In this document: positions 17,629-21,704 of the stretch, one piece after another
How positions within the stretch are numbered: the stretch's first letter is position 1
Layout of the letters: every line of letters starts with the position of its first letter
NCBI GenBank assembly: GCA_003427395.1
Contig: BFEA01000246.1
Span: 677,605 to 699,308 of the forward strand
Direction of reading: 5' to 3'
Length of the DNA stretch: 21,704 nucleotides
DNA from: Chara braunii
Lineage: Eukaryota > Streptophyta > Charophyceae > Charales > Characeae
Made by a program: the position numbers and the translations under genes
Notes under the pieces: generated by a model
Databases searched by the model: none
Told to the model about the DNA's origin: nothing
The model's input: the letters and a program-made list of their open reading frames with translations, nothing else

Positions 17629-17800
17629 ACAAGATGTCCCATCCCAAAAAGACGGCCACAGCCAGACACGTGTGAAAGAAAGCAGGACTCTATTTGGCAA
17701 AGAAAGATGGGTCCGGACAAAGCAGGCCACTGAAAAAGCACGAAGAAAAAGCACGAAGAGTAGGCACGGACAGCTAGGCAAGAGGAGAAGGTAAGCAAAC

Positions 17801-17872
17801 CTGGTCAAGCAGTAAATCTCTGACATACGCTCCCATTGTAGTCGTTTTCCCTGTTGTACTTGGTGAGAATTC
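17801..17872 (-). CDS. PRP38B: PRP38B-type splicing factor, penultimate exon
   Basis: This 72-bp, 24-codon exon encodes EFSPSTTGKTTTMG, then AYVRDLLLDQ. It corresponds to the family segment EFSPGSxGRxTTMGxYVRDLLLGQ in the PRP38 core domain. The acceptor is TTTTGTGAACAG at 17884-17873 and the donor GT at 17800, both phase 0, and the exon joins exactly to the YYFDTLF exon. DQ replaces the usual G(Q/L), a conservative oddity. The preceding exons (PWMTGNCRGPST, FLYLRYVADP and WYEPY segments) were searched for by eye on the minus strand to the right edge and not found. The upstream intron therefore probably exceeds 3.8 kb and leaves the window. Confidence 0.9.
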
Positions 17873-18892
17873 CTGTTCACAAAAGAAAGATCTCACATTG
17901 GTGAGCCCACCAGATTACCAGCCAACAAAATAAGGGACAAGTAGAAAAAGAAACACAACCTACAAGCCACAGAGCACCACATCAATTTTCTCCATTCTGC
18001 TTTATCCAATCTTCAATATTTGAACTGACATATACACCCAATACCCGCCGCTTAATTGTCAACAGCAGATTATCACCATCACTGTGATTCGCGCCTGGCC
18101 GACAGCTCGGAGACTGGGACTCTGATCGGCCAGCAATTGCAAACCCAGCAGAAGAGTTGCGGAGCGGTGAGAAAAGCCCCAACCGCTCACTGCTCTAGAG
18201 TCGTAAATTTTGAAATTCACAATCTTCTCCATGATCCATACAGACTTCTCTTGAACAGTGACCAAACAGTGCAGCATAACAAGGGATAATGCGCTTTGAA
18301 AGGCCGATGAGCTGGGAGAAGCTGCCAACATGAGGTTGCATCAGCACGAGAACACAAAAAGCCAATTACTCATTATTACTGTCAACGATAGCCAAGCAGG
18401 AAGAGGAATGGGACAGGAAAAACGCAAAACAGAAGCACACAGTTGGGATGAGGAGAACAACCTAGAAAAGAGAACATCAGCGACATATCCGAAAACAAGT
18501 GCAACACATCGAACCGATGAGGAAGGATACCACACAAAAGATGTTCTGAGCTTGAGGGTCAATTACCACAACAGAGGGAAGACGGAGTGAGGTGAAAGAG
18601 GTGTCGGGAGATGTTACAGACGGACAGTGAATATAAATAGAGGGACAAGAGCAGAAGGGACTAGGGAAAACGACCCTGCAAAGAACAAGAAACATAGAAT
18701 CCATACAACGCCACATGGAGAGCACGACAAAGAACCTTGATTATAGCTGGGATGGGGCAACAAAGACGCAGCCGGCAAGTCCCATGGACAACTAGGTAGA
18801 GGACGTAGTGACCAAGAAAGGGGTGGTCAAGCCGGATGGACAAGCGAGTGGGTGATGTAGAGACCAAAAGTTGCGAGTTAGAGAGGAGGGGC

Positions 18893-18919
18893 GGGGGGGG
18901 GGGGGGGGGGGGGGGGGAA

Positions 18920-18968
<49 letters not shown>
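18893..18968. repeat. Poly-G tract (25 G, then 47 G)
   Basis: Two plus-strand G homopolymers, 18893-18917 and 18922-18968, are separated by AAGA. They lie in a polypurine region that runs to about 19089. Long poly-Gly or poly-Pro frames here are artefacts. Such a run could form quadruplexes. It could also be a sequencing artefact, since low-signal calls in two-colour chemistry give poly-G. Confidence 0.95.
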
Positions 18969-18969
<1 letters not shown>

Positions 18970-19060
18970 AAGAACAGACAGCACCAGTGCAGAAAAGGGG
19001 GAGAGGGGGGAGAGGAGGGGGGAGAGCAAGAGACAAAATCAAGCAAGCAGGCAAGGAAAA

Positions 19061-19089
19061 GAGAGAGAGAGCGAGAGAGAGAGAGAGAG
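19061..19089. repeat. (GA)n microsatellite
   Basis: A short GA array with one GC interruption, at the end of the purine-rich region. Confidence 0.9.
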
Positions 19090-19697
19090 GTTCAATGTAC
19101 CATAAGCACAAGGAAGTAAAGTCCAACAGCTGCAAGAAGTCTTTTTAAGAAACCATGAAAATGTTTCTATGAGCCACCACAAGGAAGTGAAGTCAAGCAT
19201 CATCAGCGAAAGGGGAAGGAGAGGGGGAGGAGTATCCTCAAGTCTCCAGGAGAAAGGCAGAGAGAGAGAGAAAGGAAAAAAGAGGACGAAGCAGGGGAAA
19301 GGTATCCGATGAACAACAAAAACTCAATGTTATCAGGATGGTAATACGCCGACAACACCTTTTCGACGCAACTCATTCATTGGGAATCCCAGGCATCGTC
19401 GCCACACCTCCTTCCTCTCACTGACTGATCTTTGAGAGAGAAGATTAAAATTGTGGGCAAGAAGCGATTGAGAGACACATCGAACGAGACACAGAGGTTT
19501 CCCGTAAATAGTCGACGGAAGGGGGGTGACGTGAGCATCCACTGCTTTACTAGGCAACATCCCCAGCCACAACTCAAACATTTCCAGGAATATCACAGAA
19601 AGCCACCTTCTTCCCAGTTTAAGGGCTTTCCATATGTGTGGCCAAGTACAATCATTGCACATGCCTCATGCAGACGTCTGTTGTTATCACGATAACA

Positions 19698-19741
19698 TAC
19701 ATTGGACTTTTAAAAAGGCTACATTGGACTTTTAAAAAGGC
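19698..19741. repeat. Exact 22-bp tandem duplication
   Basis: Two identical units, 19698-19719 and 19720-19741, each begin TACATTGGACTTTTAAAAAG. Confidence 0.95.
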
Positions 19742-19829
19742 AGATGACATTACAATCCCATGCATGCAAAGAGAACAATACAATCTCACATATCCACATA
19801 GTACATACTCAGTAATTGTGCTGGCTTCC

Positions 19830-19882
19830 ACTGCTTCTAGACGAGTGTCAAGCTGCTTCAACTGCTTCTAGACGAGTGTCAA
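19830..19882. repeat. 22-bp repeat at 31-bp period
   Basis: ACTGCTTCTAGACGAGTGTC then AA occurs at 19830-19851 and again at 19861-19882, with GCTGCTTCA between, itself partly a third copy of the start. Confidence 0.9.
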
Positions 19883-20777
19883 ACACTGAAATGTGACTTA
19901 GTACAACACACATGTGAACACACAGGCAAGCAATGCCGCCGGATAAACAGCATCCAGATGTGATGTCGCTGACACAGGCAAGCAACCGACGGATTACAAA
20001 AATTGACGCCTGGAGCTGACGATCATACAAGCTGCCGGGCACTGCAGATCCTCCCATATCACATGCACACACAACCATCACGTCACACACGAAACCAGCA
20101 TGCGCATCTATGGGCCAGTAAAGTGTCCCCAAAAAATTTACTCATAACATTTCCAACAAATGGCGGACTGTATGTGAAATCACGCATGCTTGACCACTAC
20201 ACACATTACCAACGGGGAACCGACATTACTTTGACCGGTGTTTACTCTGGTCTGCACATCCTCTGTATGCTCGACTCAGAGTCTGCAGGCACAACACATT
20301 GCGTGCAAAATAAGGTAACTCCACACCTGCTCGTGCCACATTTGCGAACAAAACCAGACAACTCATCCACACACGTTTGTATGCAAAGTTTTGCCACAAG
20401 ATGATTCATCACCGGTTGTCGATTCCTTCACATGCATTCGATAGACCACACAGGGATACACAGGAACGATACCAGCAAACGCACACTGTCAAGCACACGA
20501 GTGTGGTGATTTTTTTTACTATCTTATGCTTTTCTTACACAACAAGGTCATACTCGCACAGATGATATCCGAAGCTCTTCTGCAAACTTGAAACCCCCAC
20601 TATGCCACGAGGCTTGTGCTGGTTACAAGGAGTCTGTGACCAAGATTCGCCAGAGGGAAAAGAAGCCCGTTGGATTTTTCAATCCAACAGAGACAAATCG
20701 CACATGGCGTCCAAAGAAAACCAGCAGGCCCACGAGTACCGATTCTGCCAATAGCACTGGCGGTTTAAGACCCCTTA

Positions 20778-20920
20778 CGCAGTAGAGTTGTACAGAAACT
20801 CAGCTTGAACTCCACTTCTCCCAGAAACCCAACAAACCAATCCTCGTTCCAAAACACCCAGCCCGCCCATCCAGCTGAATGATGCACCCATGATCCGTCG
20901 ATAAACAGACCTGAGTTCGA
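20778..20920 (-). pseudogene. LINE RNase H-like remnant
   Basis: On the minus strand one frame gives LFIDGSW (about 20908-20888), then SAGWAGWVFWNEDW. A neighbouring frame then gives GRSGVQAEFL (about 20825-20796). The order DGSW, AGxGWV, SGxxSxVQAE matches the RNase H domain at the end of plant non-LTR retrotransposons, broken by a frameshift near 20830. Catalytic residues cannot all be traced. Too short and divergent for a firm call. Confidence 0.4.
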
Positions 20921-21638
20921 ATACTGATGGAATCACACGTATAAAACATCTCTGAATTACCCCCCGCCGATCACTTCGATAATAATACCTCAACGACATC
21001 ACCCTTACATCCCAAACTGAATTACTAAATCATGGTTCCAGAACAGATCTCAGCAATGGTATCTCGTTCTCCAGCATCCCCTCCTGACAGCCCAGGGTGT
21101 GGAACGAGGCCAAAAAGGGCCCTTAGAGAAGTCTTCAATCTATTATAAAGGGAGAAGCGCTACAGGTTACCTACCTCAGCTAACTAGTCTGTGACCCAAC
21201 CACCACAACTCAAACACACAAACGTTTGCAGAGATGAATCAAATCTGCTGCCACAACGAGTTGTCATTGTTGGTAATCTTGACCTGTTGCAGCTTCGCTC
21301 ACAAGATGAGAAGACCGTCGACAAACATGGACTTGGCCGGGAGCATCTTTTTCCATTCCTGTAAATAAGTTAATGGAATGTGTGTGCATGTAATTAGCCT
21401 ACGCTTGAAGTGCATACAAGCACTTAGCAGGCATGCAGACACCAAGTACATGCATGTACATAGCCTGGCCCTGAACAAAAGGTGGACAACATGTACTTAG
21501 CCCAGGCTTGGACTAATGAAGTACATAAACATCAACAACCAAGTTTGAAAACATCACATCTACTAGATGACCTGTTGCGGCCGCGCTCGCAAAAACAAAT
21601 GTGACAGGTTATGCACTGAGGATGGAGGCAACCGACCA

Positions 21639-21644
<6 letters not shown>
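20921..21644. other. Non-genic DNA up to the right-edge microsatellite
   Basis: No motif-bearing frame was found. GTACATG- and TTAGCC-like words recur at about 21386-21520 (GCATGTAATTAGCC, CATGTACATAGCC, CATGTACTTAGCC), suggesting a diverged minisatellite of roughly 40-60 bp. Confidence 0.4.

Positions 21645-21704
<60 letters not shown>
21645..21704. repeat. (CT)n microsatellite at right edge
   Basis: Sixty bases of perfect CT dinucleotide run to the end of the window. Confidence 0.95.

Larger units (their letters stand above)
16908..17800 (-). other. 893-bp intron of the PRP38B-type gene
   Basis: The donor is CAG|GTTTGC at 17803-17795 and the acceptor TTGGGCAG at 16915-16908, both on the minus strand. 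Splicing is in phase 0 and joins LLLDQ to YYFDTLF, restoring the family sequence LLLGQYYFDTLFPR with one substitution. The intron contains a polypyrimidine-rich block (in the transcript sense), a 25-bp exact duplication, a 122-bp tandem duplication and a library adapter. Confidence 0.9.
17873..20777 (-). other. Probable long PRP38B-type intron, no exon recognised
   Basis: No PRP38 core-domain exon is visible here, so this stretch is probably intronic. It contains homopurine tracts, short tandem duplications and unassigned frames. The minus frame at 19333-19662 (ending RRCLGFPMNELRRK) and the plus frame at 20588-20785 have no firm family match. Confidence 0.5.

Noticed and set aside
18661-19135. 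Proline- and glycine-rich frames on both strands
   Set aside because: They are produced by the poly-G/polypurine tract and have no other support.
20588-20785. 65-codon plus-strand frame (ending GGLRPLTQ)
   Set aside because: It looks compositionally normal, but it has no recognised motif, no splice context, and is next to a LINE-like remnant.
1-21704. CRISPR arrays, prokaryotic operons, phage modules, tRNA or rRNA genes
   Set aside because: No regularly spaced exact repeats, ribosome-binding-site-led gene clusters, complete cloverleafs or rRNA motifs were seen. Spliceosomal introns show that the DNA is eukaryotic.

Overview
The window is eukaryotic nuclear DNA from a plant, probably a large-genome land plant. 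The only gene I can assign firmly is the 3' part of a plant-type PRP38B splicing factor on the minus strand. It has a spliced intron with correct GT/AG borders and a long RD/RE/RS tail. The rest is intron or intergenic DNA rich in microsatellites, miniature transposable elements (MITEs) and decayed retroelements. The species cannot be fixed from this sequence. The window starts and ends in (CT)n, which suggests a contig broken at microsatellites on both sides.

Layout. From 1 to about 9.5 kb the DNA is visibly AT-rich and has no recognisable gene. It holds at least five TIR-bearing non-autonomous DNA elements (1525-2294, 4558-5074, 6018-6306, 6351-7261, 7510-7851). Several are bounded by perfect or decayed 8-bp target-site duplications, as in hAT elements. 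They share an AT-rich core but carry different CG-rich hairpin ends. A separate 205-bp MITE with 35-bp inverted repeats and TTAA flanks lies at 5389-5593. A degenerate minisatellite of about 37 bp (7.4-8.25 kb) is interrupted by the 7510-7851 element.

From about 9.5 to 15.5 kb the base composition is more balanced. It contains a diverged local duplication (10.54-11.09 kb), a truncated fragment resembling organellar-type ribosomal protein uS11 (minus, about 11.2-11.4 kb), a frameshifted LINE reverse-transcriptase fragment (13.3 kb) and a weak tRNA-like/SINE candidate (10.2-10.4 kb).

From 15.76 to 17.87 kb lie the last two visible exons of the PRP38B gene. Its 893-bp intron contains a 122-bp tandem duplication, and one copy is interrupted by 38 bp that exactly match two head-to-head Tn5 mosaic ends. 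That is the Nextera mate-pair junction adapter, so this is an assembly contaminant. The gene's C-terminal conserved motif is duplicated in tandem as 37-residue units. The N-terminal PRP38 domain exons are not visible and probably lie beyond the right edge.

From 17.9 kb to the end I see no assignable exon. There are a 47-G homopolymer in a polypurine tract, several exact short tandem duplications and a LINE RNase H-like remnant (about 20.8-20.9 kb).

No operon, CRISPR, prokaryotic or complete new coding system is visible. The least expected biological signal is the element group with a shared core and exchanged ends. The most practically important observation is the adapter, which also raises the question of chimerism for the window.
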